DNA from: Tubulanus polymorphus
Taxonomy: Eukaryota; Nemertea; Palaeonemertea; Tubulaniformes; Tubulanidae
Assembly: GCF_964204645.1 (NCBI RefSeq)
Contig: NC_134025.1
Location: 8,003,001-8,067,000, forward strand
Direction of reading: 5' to 3'
DNA length: 64,000 bases
Part shown: positions 12,167 through 23,681 of the stretch, piece by piece
Numbering within the stretch: position 1 is the first letter of the stretch
How the letters are laid out: each line of letters opens with the position of its first letter
Notes under the pieces: model-generated
Databases searched by the model: none
What the model saw: only the letters and a program-made list of their open reading frames with translations
Told to the model about the DNA's origin: nothing
Position numbers and translations under genes: made by a program

Positions 12167-15100
12167 ATGGCCGACTCCGTGGCCGCTTCTCAATGTTTGG
12201 CGGATTTGACGAAAGCTGCCGAAATTATTTCTGTAAGTTTGTTAAACATAAGAAAGAGACACTGACTTTCAAGTTGTTGTCAGAATGTTTTTTTAATCTA
12301 CAGGCCTACGAAGATACTGCGCATGCGCAGTGGTTTCCGCCGCATCTTGACGGTCACAGGCATAAGTGAAGCCATTTCATCCCTTGTTATTTTCATATAT
12401 TACACCATCGTGACCGCCTGATAATGATCCTTAACGGCCAATTGTTTATCAGAACTTAATAGCGGATAAATAATCAATATCAACACAAGGTATTTCCGTG
12501 ATATTTTGAATTTATTTACATTTCAAATTTAGCGCCATTCTCGCGAGATTATCAACAACCCGGAAATGAAATCCAAGCCAGTTTACAAGCCCCTGTGGTT
12601 TTGTGGTTGGCCTGGCGGCTAGAGACTTTTTAATGTGTGCCCCATACCATACAGTATATATTACAGAAAGGCAGGAATCACGCCTGTCTCTATGATGCTT
12701 AACACTACCTGTGCTCCAGACGGCTGAACACTGCCATTGAAGCCTTTTAGCTCAGAAGTATCATTTTTAACGCAAAAATGGCTCTGCTCGTCCCTGGGTT
12801 TGCTTCCATTTTGTGAATGCAAGATAAAGGCTTAGCTTAGATGGAAGACAATAGCAGAAGCGATACTTCATTTAAATCATTGATTATTTTTTACTTTTTA
12901 GGCTCCTCCAAGTATCGTCACTTCTGAACAACGTCATGCGGCTGAAGGAGTATTTTTGTCTTTCAAAAAGTCGAAACTCCCGTATGACACCTGTAAATTC
13001 ATTTTGGGTAAGTATAATTTCATGCCATCGCACATTCTATGAGCTCAAAATGTTTTTTCATTAAACATTTATATGTATTTTCTCGAAACATTTCAGAAAA
13101 TAGCAAAAATGACTACGTTTTATTCCACGCAGCGTCGACTATGAAAGAAAACATCATCAAAGAATGGACTCTTCTTAGTCCGGAGGAAATTGATTCACTA
13201 CGAACATTTCTATTTTACTATGTGCTGCACAATGTTGAGTAAGTTTTCAGAGCTTTGAAATTGGCGTCGGAATGATGAGATAAGAGACGATTTGTATTAC
13301 AACTTGTTCGACAACTCAGACCTTTTAATGTTTTATAAATGCTAACTTGATTCTGACGCTGTTGAAATGTAACGTATTATGTTTTTCAGTTTGCAGAACT
13401 TTGTCCGTGAGCAAATTCTACAGGCAGTGGCTGTGATAGTGAAAAGAGGCATGTTTGACACGAAAAAAACTGATCAAGAGCAACTTTTCAATGAGATAAC
13501 CAAGTTAATCCATAGCGGTCAAATGTCATTGGTATGTAAGGTTTCCGTGTTGATATCTGTGATTTTGATTATGCTCATTTGAAGCGGCTGAAATTACTGC
13601 ATAGTTACTAATTACCTCTTTCAGCAAATGATAGCATGTTCTGTAATGGGTGCTCTGTTGAATGAGTACGCAACTGGAAATAGAAGCAGCAAGATCGGTT
13701 TGCCGTGGGAATTTCACAACAAATGTAAACGCTCATTTCAGGTGAGAGAAATTCCTCTATTATTTTGTAACCAATCTGGTTACTGAGTTTGCTATGAATT
13801 GAATGTTACTCATCTTATTCTTCATTTCTAGGATAGTGAGTTAAAACGTATGTTTTTGTTGGTGCTACAAATATTGAATGAATTGTTGAATTTTGGCGGC
13901 GCACTATCTCGTGATATCATTGTTCTGTTCAACCGGTTTCTTTCCATCGCTGAACAAATATTGAACTGGGAGTTCATTCCCAGAGCATATATCCTTTTAC
14001 GAATGATCTGAAACATGACAGTTTGCATTCAGAATTATGCATAATGTTTTCCTTAATGAACGTAATCACTGCCAAGACGATTCGTTGGTTTATTTGGAGG
14101 CAGTGGAAACATAGCTCTTCGTCCGAGCGAATCCTGGAGAGATATTTTCCTGAAAAATGATGTTTTGCAAATTTTCTTCAAAGTCAGTCACACTATTTTT
14201 GTGTCCGATCTTTCCTGACTAGAATATTTGAGCCATCTTGAAATGATTTCTCAATTTTCAGGTACACGAAAAAGTTCATCATAATTCTGAAATGTCTCAT
14301 CATTCCATGCAATGTCTTGTCCAATTGTCTTCCCTTACTGGTAGAATATTTCCCGGTGAATCTGCTCGTGATACATACTTCGCTAGTTATGTAGAACACT
14401 TCTTGCAACTGCTGTCCATGTGAGTATTACACTTAAATTGGATCGATCATTCATTGGTGGCTGTCTTGTCGTCAGATATTTGAAATAATGGTGAAAATGT
14501 ATTTTGATCTTTTTCAGTATTGATCTACAAGATTACGAGGCTCTCGGTATTTCGCAGATAATTCACTCGTTGGTTCTGCTATTTCCGATTTCTTGTCTGA
14601 AAAAACTGGAAGAGAACGTTCGCGATTCGTTCATACAACGCCTGATGCAGTTAACGTGTACGTTCGGTAAAGCTGCTGCTATGGAGGAAACGTTACATAA
14701 AGACGACTGTCGTTACACTGAAGCGTACGAAAAAATGCTCGACACATGGGCAACACTGCTCACTGACACTGATAATTTTCCCTGCGGTGTCCTGCAATCG
14801 CAATCACAGGAAATCATTAACTCCTACCTGCAGTGTCATTTAGCCCCTCCAGACGGCATTCGTAATCAGGTATCCTCAAACAAATATCCATTGTTGAACA
14901 TCTCATCGTCGTTCGATCAATGAGTCATTCCTCGGCAGTCTAATGATTGAATTGTCTGTTGTCGTTTTAGAAAAGTGATGGTTCACTCGTTAATGATAAT
15001 GACGATGAGTATGAGGATGAGGATGATGATGACCGCGATCGTTTTAAAGATCAACTCGGTACTATAGGTCTCTTTTGTCGACATGTTCCTCATTATAGTG

Positions 15101-18100
15101 TGCCATTGTTATCAAGGTAGGAATTAGGTGTGATAAATTTGCGCACTCACTTTCGATTGAAATCATTATTCTGACTAGTTCCTTCAAGTGATTCGTTTTC
15201 ATACGTAATGAAGGTTGATTGAAGACCGCGTTGGACATCTTCAAGACCATTTACATAGAATGCATCAGATGCCTTCAGGTGGAATCGATGTGCAGAATTT
15301 ATCTGCTATATTCGAAGATCTACATTGGCTGTTGTTGACTTCTGGTATGTCATAAACAATTATTGATTGGAGCATTAAGATGTATTGATTGCATTCATTA
15401 ATATTTGAAAGCCTTCATTTGTGTATTTACTCTCTTAATTCGTTATAGCATACGCTTTAACTGATAATGCTGAAGGTGAATATCCAACGATACCTACTGA
15501 AATCATGAACCACTCGATTGGACAGGCTGAACAAATCGATATTAAAACCACAATGTCTGTACTTGCCTCTCCGGATCGCAAATACAGAACAGTTGCTGAA
15601 TCTGATAACAATGTCGACCAGGTCATTAGGTATGATTTTAGACGCTCAAATTCTAAGATCGAGTTTGATAGATTCAATTTCTGATTTAATAATGAGCTCG
15701 CATGTTTTTATTGCAGGTTAATATCGGCTGTATTTCGATTATGCGAGACTGAAAAATGGGCAATCTCGAACAGCATGATTGGTTTGCTCAGTCCACAGGT
15801 CAGCACTACCGTATCGTGGTTTTTGCACAGATGGGTGAAAGGATACCTTCTAGCTGATGAATCATATTATACTCAAGTGAGTACATTTTAGAATGAATAT
15901 TCTAATGGCACTTTCATCATCCTAGCCATTGAAATGGTTATTTCACTTCTTAGATTAGTATGGCTCTTTCCACTGCATTTGGCCGTCATTCAGAGGGTGC
16001 TCAATGGACAGTGTCGTATTTACTAGACAGGGTGCTCAGTAATTTTTTGGCTTGGACTGGCGAAGAAGCCTTGTGTATAGAAACTGCTCTATTACTTGTC
16101 ACTTTGGTCGAAAGTAAAGATCGGTAAGTGTTATGATGTGATAGATATTACGGTAGGGCTATTTAATGTTGATCGAATGGATTGAAAACAGTTTCTAAGG
16201 TCTCCCTGCTATCTCTTGTGCGCTGGTCTATCAATGAGAACTAGCACCAAGTGATACCAGGGTCGCCTGGATACTTCGACATCGAATGCCTTCTGCTGTC
16301 TTACTGCTTCAGGTCCTAGTATTTTCTGTGTGCTAGCTGAAGTCTTAATATGCCAGCACCAGATGATACCAGGGTTTGAATTGGTATGAGTCACTTGAAA
16401 GAACCAAAGGATTCCGATTGCGAGTGGTCATTGCGATTGCGAGTGGTCATTTTTTTGTGTAAGTCCAAATATTTTTACACTGACAAAAAAGAAAATAATT
16501 TTTCCAGGGCAAATTTCGTTGTACAATGCGATAAATTGATGAACATAGCCAAAGTTCAGTCAATATTGGGATCTCCACTGTCTAATCTGGCTCCTACTGT
16601 GAAGCGTCATATTACACAAGCGTTGGTTCTTGCATTTACTGCTACTGAACAGAATGATGTGAAAGAAAAGTTTAAGAAACATGTAAGTGTACACAGGACC
16701 TTCATAGAAATGATAAACAAAAAAGGGTTGATATCATTTATGATGTATTTCATTTAAGGTGATCGACAGTTTGTACGAGCGATTTCAAAATATTCTGAAC
16801 TTGCCAGATTTCCACAAAATGTTCGAGCAGGTTAAAGTGAAAATGGAAGTGTCTGACCTGCTGCACAGTTGCTGTGGTGTGGCTCAGGCTGCTACTGTAC
16901 AGAATATTGATACATTGTTCCTGTTTCTCTCACCAGTATTATCTGAAGCTCCTAGATTGTTAGGTAAACAATATTTTGCCTCAAGAGATTGATTTGCCCA
17001 ATGACAGTCACTCAAGGAAGCTATGATTTGGTTATACTCCTTGGGATTTTTTCATTATTTTGCAGATATATATCATAATCACGAGGCTATTGTTTATATA
17101 ATTTTGGAGCTATTTGTCGATGTGGCGAATCGTATATTGTGCTTCTTGAATTCAGTAAGTACCAATGTGTTAAGAGGTTATTCATCTACGATTAAATGGA
17201 GAATCTGCTCATCCCTCCTGAGATCACTTGTGCGCTGGTTTGATTGTAATACTAGCACCAAGTGATACCAGGAAGGATTTCGGAATAAGTCTACATTTCC
17301 CTAGCTGCCTGTGGATAACTAAGGAAACTTTATATGATTGATTAATTGGTAATTAATTGTGCCTCATGATGAAACATAACATTGAGGAATTTGCCGAGTT
17401 GCAGGAATCTCTTCTATTTTCTATTCCTTACTTGATCTTTAAAAACTATCATTTGATTTTGGCTGCAATTTTCCATTTCCTCCTTCCTTTACAAACCCGA
17501 CCTTTATCCAATTTTTCCCCTGTATTCTTTATTATGAATTTAGTTTATGTTCTTCATTTTGGTTTTTCCTGGGAGTGAACTGTGATTCGGTTGTGGTCCT
17601 GTGATAGTGATTATGAGAGCTGAAGGCATATTTTCTTCCTATCATACATTCATAGCAGCACCAGTGTATGTTTATATGCCTAGTAATCTATTTTGTTAAA
17701 TTGGCTCTTTCAGGATGATTCTAGTAAATTTTATGAAAATTGCATTTCTATTATGCAAGTTTATGCAAAGCATAACGTTGGTAAGTTTCAACTTCCTTTG
17801 AAGTGTTGTTTATTTGTATTGCTGTTTTGTAGATTTAATTTCATATTTTCTCCTTTGACAGGGCGTTACTCTGCCTCAGAATTGGATGAAGAGGATACAT
17901 ATCAAGATCTGTTATTGGTTATGGAACTTCTGTCTCATATACTCTCAAAGGACTTCTTTGATATTGCAGTCATTGGTAAGTTGAAAGCTGGCGATAAACG
18001 GCAGGGTAACACATCTTGACTTAATCACAGAGGGGATGAATAAATCATATTTGTCTTATTTCCAGATGACAATCCTTCAGACCAACGGACAAATGGCGGT

Positions 18101-19652
18101 GATGTTGTTGTCTATGGCCTTAGCACTATTGTGCCTTTCATTAATGAAGAATTACTCAAGGTGATTAGTGATGATAATCTTGTCTCAATTATCATGGAAT
18201 GTTTTTGATGATACCTTGATCAGTTCGTAAATTTGTGATGTAATATCCCGTTACAGTTTCCAAAGTTGTGTAATGAATATTTCAAGTTACTGGCGTATAT
18301 GGCAGAAATCTATCCAGCAAAATTGTGCGCACTGCCGGACAATTTATGTCAGTTCCTGATGGCTTCAATACAAAAAGGCCTCATAGAGTATCCTTTTCAT
18401 AGCGCGTACATGCGTTTAGAAAATGCAAACATACAAAGCTATGTGCCTAATGATTAAAAACATAACATGGAGGAATTTGCCAGGTTGCAGGAAGCTCTTC
18501 TATTTACTATTCCTTTCTTGATCTTCAAAATCTATCATTTTTAGTTTTGAGCTATAATTTCAATTTTCATCCTACCTTACAAACCCAACCTCTTCCTATT
18601 TCTGACTTAGTTTCTCATTGAAAGCTTTTGTTTTATGTCCTTTGTTATCCTTTCCCTTGGAGTGAACTGTTAACTTGGTTGTGGTCCGATGATCAAAGAT
18701 TATGAGAGCTGAAGGCACTCTAGTTCAGTAGAACTCTCTTAATTGGGGGGGGGGTTCATTCGAGGTTAAATGGACCAATTATTTCATCCAAATTAAGTGA
18801 AAATCCAAATGAAGCGAGTTCTACTGTATTTATAATAAATCATTATGATTCATTTGCATTTTATTGTTTAGTACCATCCTTCACTCACCAAAGACATGGT
18901 CCTGATATACTAAAGCAGTGTCTTGAATTCTTGTCAAATTTAGCAAGTCACTGCTTGGAAGTCAATTTTCTTGGTTCAAATGTCCATTCGGCTCTTGCCA
19001 TCTTTTTAGAGGTAACATTTGATTATGAATTGTTAGATTTTACCCTCTCCCAATACCAATTGGAATTGGGATTACCGGTATGTATAATGAATGTTTGTAA
19101 TTTCAGGGATTATTTAAACTTGTTGTTTTGGAGTCTTTTGACATGGATCTTGTGGAGATTACAAGCAGCACATTCTTTGCTTTGATATGCTGTCACCAGG
19201 TAAAATGATCTGCCACAGTTACGGAATAAAAAAAAAAAACAAAGCTTATGGTTTAATTGTAATTTCATATTCTATTGCATAAACGTGCAAATAGATAGCA
19301 CTATGTAGGTTAACTAGTTTTAAAATTAGCAGTACAAACTTAAACTTTTACCAGTTATGAAATGAACACCTAATCGACTTACATAGTACTCACTCACATA
19401 ATCTGTCTTGCATGTATTTGACCCTGGGTTTACTACAACAATATTCTATTGCAGGAGAAGTTCCAATTGCTAGTCAATGAACTACTTAACATGCAACAAG
19501 ATGAAAGCACACGGCAGCGTATTTTAACTGCATTCCAACACATTTCACCTCCGAATATCAAATACTTGAACAATAGACAAAACAAAATTGCATTTCTTCA
19601 GGGATTTGAAAAGTTCCTAGTGGATGTACGCGGATTTCTGTGCATTAAATGA
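12167..19652 (+). CDS. XPO4: Exportin-4 (importin-beta family nuclear transport receptor)
   Basis: Ran-GTP-dependent exporter; known cargoes in vertebrates include eIF5A and SMAD3. Exons: 12167-12232, 12902-13007, 13097-13238, 13390-13531, 13625-13741, 13832-13988, 14070-14182, 14262-14419, 14518-14869, 14971-15116, 15214-15344, 15449-15629, 15717-15876, 15954-16123, 16508-16682, 16759-16963, 17066-17154, 17714-17780, 17862-17975, 18066-18160, 18257-18387, 18894-19011, 19107-19199, 19455-19652. The total is 3426 nt, 1141 aa (human is about 1150). Diagnostic stretches are [50 protein letters not shown] and the C-terminal GFLCIK. An Asp/Glu-rich loop is coded by exon 10. The start Met at 12167 opens a short Ala-rich N-terminus like the human one. 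Introns 6 and 21 carry U12-type signals (listed separately); with ordinary GT-AG sites there the frame breaks. Confidence 0.96.
12316..12331. promoter_or_regulatory. NRF1-type palindrome in XPO4 intron 1
   Basis: ACTGCGCATGCGCAGT is a perfect 16-bp palindrome containing the full NRF1 consensus YGCGCAYGCGCR. It lies 84 bp past the exon 1 donor. Confidence 0.6.
12539..12565. promoter_or_regulatory. TCTCGCGAGA palindrome followed by an ETS-type CCGGAA
   Basis: TCTCGCGAGA (12539-12548) is the motif bound by BANP at CpG-rich promoters in vertebrates; CCGGAA (12560-12565) is an ETS core. With the NRF1 site upstream they form a compact housekeeping-promoter-like cluster inside XPO4 intron 1. Confidence 0.5.
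13989..14069 (+). other. U12-type AT-AC intron (XPO4 intron 6, 81 bp)
   Basis: The donor is ATATCCTTTT, an exact match to the minor-spliceosome AT-AC consensus. The branch site is TTCCTTAAT at 14049-14057, with its A 13 nt before the end; the intron ends TCAC. Removing it joins codon phase 1 and yields [13 protein letters not shown], which fills the protein alignment with human exportin-4 without a gap. No GT-AG alternative keeps the frame open: there is a TGA after RMI and a TAA upstream of the next exon. Confidence 0.88.
17360..17630. repeat. Dispersed repeat in XPO4 intron 17, paired with a copy at about 18450-18720
   Basis: Both copies contain AACATAACAT, GAGGAATTTGCC, TTGCAGGAA, CTTGATCTT and end TTATGAGAGCTGAAGGCA in the same order and orientation. 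No coding potential is evident, so this looks like a transposon-derived repeat family. Confidence 0.7.
18450..18720. repeat. Second copy of the XPO4 intronic repeat, inside the U12-type intron
   Basis: It matches the copy at 17360-17630 over most of its length with scattered substitutions and small indels. A short pogo-like element (TTCAGTAGAACTC ... GAGTTCTACTGTA, about 18723-18828) abuts it. Confidence 0.7.
18723..18828. mobile_element. Short pogo/Tc1-like MITE in XPO4 intron 21
   Basis: The left end CAGTAGAACTCTCTTAATTGG and the reverse-complemented right end TACAGTAGAACTCGCTTC form terminal inverted repeats. A G11-type run lies near the left arm. No ORF is present. Confidence 0.5.
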
Positions 19653-21220
19653 TTGGATTACCGGTAGCCTATATTCATAGACTGTGCAAACTTGTGATAA
19701 TTAAGATAGGAGTTTGTTGACCGTGTGGCTGGCTGTCAAAAATTGATGTAAATTTTACTGAATTTTATCTATCCGCTATTGAATAAATCTGGAATAAGTT
19801 TTATAAAAATTGTTGTTCAATGGTTTAGTTCATTCATTTTTGTTGTGTACCAGTACACATGCTTTGTCCGATTCTGATGAAAGACTGGTACAGATTACTT
19901 CACTCATTTCTTTAAATCCTTGGTTACAAGATTAAACGAACTTGAGGAGGCTAATGAAATTAACTGGTGGCCTGAAAATCTGTCCAGTACCTGGTGCAGG
20001 CGTCTTTCATTAAATGTTGCCTTTATCATATTGTCTCCTGATTAATAAGTCAATTGGCAGAAAATATCTAAAATGCTGTTTTCTTATTACAAGGAGACAG
20101 TTGCAGCAATTTTTTGGTTTTAGTATTTCAAGAATCGCAGGTAATCAGGTCTGGTTTTCTAACTGTGGCATGCGAGTAATAAGCTAGTTTACCGGGCGGA
20201 AGTGGAGTAGTCTGTGTATGAACCGATCGTAATTGAAAGCGATGAAAAGAAGTAGCTGATGTGTGAAACATAATTGCATGGATTCATGGTTTTTGCGGAT
20301 GACATGAGTTCCAGAGCCTAAGCTAGGTCTGTATCATAAACAGGCTCTCTGTATAATGTACGAAAAAATGTACAGACTGTCAACATAGACACCACCAGTT
20401 TCATCAATCAGTTGATGCTGTCTTCTTGTTGGAATAGAAGGACGATGAGGATTGTCTGTCTGCTGAACAAAATGAGGATATTTCCAAAAATTGATTGTCC
20501 ATCCTTTTTATCACTGTTTTGTTTATCGGCATCATCAATTAACCATGCACCCTTCAAAGGCTTCATCCAATCCATCTCAACCATGATCCATATCTACTAA
20601 TATTCTGTTGAATTACGAATTATTATTAGTACTAGGGCCTACACTTTACTTCACTAACTTGTAAGTGTAACTATAAACTGAATAAATAAACCAAAATTAA
20701 ATCTCAATTCTCTTACCAACTTATTTAAGATATTATATTAAAGAAAAATTGGATGTTTTGGCCAATGCAGCGTTATTTGTGTAGATGCTATTTTGCCAAT
20801 GGCTATTATGATCTATACTAAATAAAGAGTAGGACCTAGGTCTAATATAATTAGGACCCAGAGAGTTAGGGTTACACTCAGACTTGAAGTTTGTTTACTC
20901 CTAGGACTAGGTCTAGTGGAAAGACAAATTGCTGGCGCTGTTTCGAATCCCGCTCTATTTGCTCTATCTTCTTAAACTCTGATCTCCACACTTCCCTTGA
21001 GTTGCGCACTTCTGTACCTATGCTATGGGCGGCGTAGATTAGCCAATCAAAACGAGCCTTTGGCAAAAAAGCATAAACAGGAATTATGCCTCATTGGCAA
21101 AATATCCACTGCCTATTCTTGATTATAATAATCAAGAATAGTTCAATAATATTGAACTGATGTCCGTTTATTTTATTTTAGGATTGCATCTTTCATATTT
21201 ATTAGTCCGCCCCCGTCAAA
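19653..21220. other. XPO4 3' UTR and spacer before the zinc-finger gene
   Basis: AATAAA at about 19782 is the likely XPO4 polyadenylation signal. The rest shows no exon-like frame. Near 21038 the motif AGCCAATCAAAACG contains a CCAAT box within a GC-richer patch, a plausible promoter element for the gene starting at 21221. Nothing else is recognised. Confidence 0.45.
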
Positions 21221-23681
21221 ATGATTCTTCTGGGTAAGTTTTCAGATATTGAATTCGATGAATGAAATTTCATTTGAAATGTGTTTTGAGTTTCATTGAT
21301 ATATTCTACCGACAGAATTACCTGAAGTCGCATTGCGAGAATGCTTGCAAAGTTTACGATACCATTTGGATCTTCTGGATGAATTGGTCATTTCTGCTGA
21401 TGAGGGAACATGGAATCGTTGGAGCAGCAAACGTCGCCAGCCGGAAGAGTCGAGGAAAGGTCTGGAGAAATTTTTGCCATGTTTTATTCTAGCATATCCA
21501 CAGGGCCATATTTAGCAATTGGCTGCCACCCTTCCCCACCAATTTTGGAAAATGCCCATATTGCAAATATTGTTATATCCTAATAGAACTGCCCTTTTCG
21601 GGTTTCTCTGCCCCTCCCCCAAATCAAAATGCTAGCTCCAGCCCTGATTCATCAAATAATTCAGCACTATTCTCTCCATGTAACTTTTTGACAATTTTTT
21701 GTAGATGTCGATAAAGGCAATTCCAAGGTAAAACCAATTATGGTTCATGAAGTAGAAGATAGTGTATCTGGTTGTAGTGGCAATGATGATGATATTGGTG
21801 GTTCAGAGAATGAAGACTCCACATCTGGCATGCCAAAAATTGCAAACACTTATTCGATCTTGGAAGGAAGCGTCTTTCTTCCAAATCCATCGATACAGGA
21901 AGAGACAAAGAAGAGTAGTGAAAATCCTCCTACCCAGGATAAGAATAAAAAAGAAGATATTATACCGAAAGGAAAAATGTGTTCAAATGCAGAGAATTCA
22001 TCAAATATGAACTCTGTAACTGTAGATTCTGATATCGATGTTGAAAATGAATCGAATTCAACATCAGAAACTGTATTACAACCACCACCAGTTGCGAAAG
22101 ACCGTGAATGTACCTTCGTCGAAGTAAAACGTGAACGAATGTCACCCATACCGAGTGCGAGTCGGGATACGCCTAGCAGTTCAACTCCCAGTCCTGCTGT
22201 ATCGAGCGTCAAGGAAGAGCAGTTGTCCCCAAGTAGCTCGTCATCCGGCAAATACCAACATTATGGGTTGAGCCCTCGACCATTTCGTAAAAATCAAATA
22301 ATCCCACCTCAGTCTCTATATAATCCAACTGCTGCAGGTAAATAATAGGCCTATTTAAAACTCATTTTCTTTAGAAAATATAACACAGTTAGCATGTAAA
22401 ACTAATTACGACAGTTTTATTTTTTTAGGACCACGTGGAAAATTGCCGAATTACTTCATGCCCAAACCATTTGTGAATCGTGATGGTACTGTCTTGAACA
22501 AGTGTCATATCTGTCTGAATATCTATCCATCGCATCAGAAGCTCGCGCGACACCTGCGTAGACATGCCGGTGTTCGGCCGTTCAGATGTCATTTGTGTGG
22601 AAAGTGCTTTTTCCAGGTGTGCGACTTAAAAAGACATCGTACAGGAGTGCATGCTGAGGATGCACCATTTCATTGCGGTCAGTGTGGTAAAGTGTACGCG
22701 TATCCAACGGACTTACGACAACATGTAAAATCTCATTTCAAATCGAATGATATCAAAGTAGAAAACGAGGATAGCAAAGTTGGCCTGCTGGAAGCTATTC
22801 AGAAGGTTGTTAAGCATGAAGAGACTGCAGACAGAGAGGCTGGTATACCGAACAAAGTTAGAATAATCGCGATAAAAAGGACAAATGCGCAAGCAGCTGA
22901 TGTTACTACTGTTCAAAAACTACCAGTAAGCGAAGAATCTACATCGACGAATAACATGGGAATCTCTACAACGAATGCTGGTCAAACTGCGCTGCTAGCT
23001 TCAGTCAATAATCAGAAGAGTATATTGCTGAATAAACCAAAAACATACGCAATAGTCAATAATTCTAGTGGTGTATCTCGACCGCTTGCTATTCTTACCC
23101 CTACACCTTCATCGAAACAAAACATTTCACTGCCAGAAACACACCAGTGTAATAGTCAACCGGTGTTTAATCAGGGAAATAGTGCTTTTAGCCATTCCAA
23201 TTTGACATACATTCGCCATCCAGCTTCTCAGAATTATCGCAATGATAATAACGCAGCACAAGTGCGGCCACCAACCTATTTATTCCAACCTCAAGTCGCA
23301 CCTGTTCGAATCGTTCAGTCAAATATGAATGTTACGGCACCCGCATTTCAACCAGTCCGCTATCAATCCTTGATTACAGGTGCTGTAAACCAGTCCCTGC
23401 CACTGTCCCAACCATCAATCCCTAGACCTCCCCCTTTACAGCGATTTGGATCAGTTTCTTCTTTGAACGTACATCATAATATTGGGCATGCATCTACGCA
23501 TTTGTCACTACCTCCTCCGCCGATGCAGACAGCACCTGCTGCGCTTCGAGCTGCTAGTTCAGAAGCGACTATAACGAATACGCGGCTTCACGATAACGCT
23601 CCTGTTAATTCAGGACCTCATAAGATTTATGAGGAACATGTAGAAACTGGTGAGACATACGAGATTCTGCAGTTAGATTAA
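21221..23681 (+). CDS. C2H2 zinc-finger protein with three fingers, orthology unclear
   Basis: Probable nuclear DNA-binding protein. Exons: 21221-21233, 21316-21459, 21705-22337, 22429-23681; total 2043 nt, 680 aa. The first 52 residues form a Leu-rich conserved-looking segment (ALRECLQSLRYHLDLLDEL, then WNRWSSKRRQ). A long Ser/Asp/Glu-rich low-complexity region follows. Three adjacent C2H2 fingers lie at about residues 289-370: C-X2-C-X12-H-X3-H, C-X2-C-X12-H-X4-H and C-X2-C-X12-H-X3-H, with finger cores HICLNIYPS, HLCGKCFFQ and GQCGKVYAY. The C-terminus is Pro/Gln/Asn-rich and ends EETGETYEILQLD-like. The second donor (GTCTGG) is weak but keeps the frame. I do not recognise an orthologue; the tiny first coding exon (MILL) is the least certain part. 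Confidence 0.8.

Larger units (their letters stand above)
18388..18893 (+). other. U12-type GT-AG intron (XPO4 intron 21, 506 bp)
   Basis: The donor GTATCCTTTT matches the minor-spliceosome GT-AG consensus exactly. The branch-like TCCTTCAC (18877-18884, consensus TCCTTAAC) places its A 10 nt before the AAAG acceptor. Splicing gives [15 protein letters not shown] in frame; the more obvious acceptor TTTAG at 18871 would shift the frame to a stop. Confidence 0.8.

Noticed and set aside
13989-14080. Frameshift or pseudogene in XPO4 exon 6-7
   Set aside because: The apparent frame break disappears when the AT-AC U12-type intron is removed, and the total coding length is then a multiple of three.
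18871-18893. TTTAG acceptor at 18871 as the 5' edge of XPO4 exon 22
   Set aside because: From the phase left by exon 21 it reads into an immediate stop, and it would add residues absent from exportin-4; the U12-type acceptor at 18893 fits.
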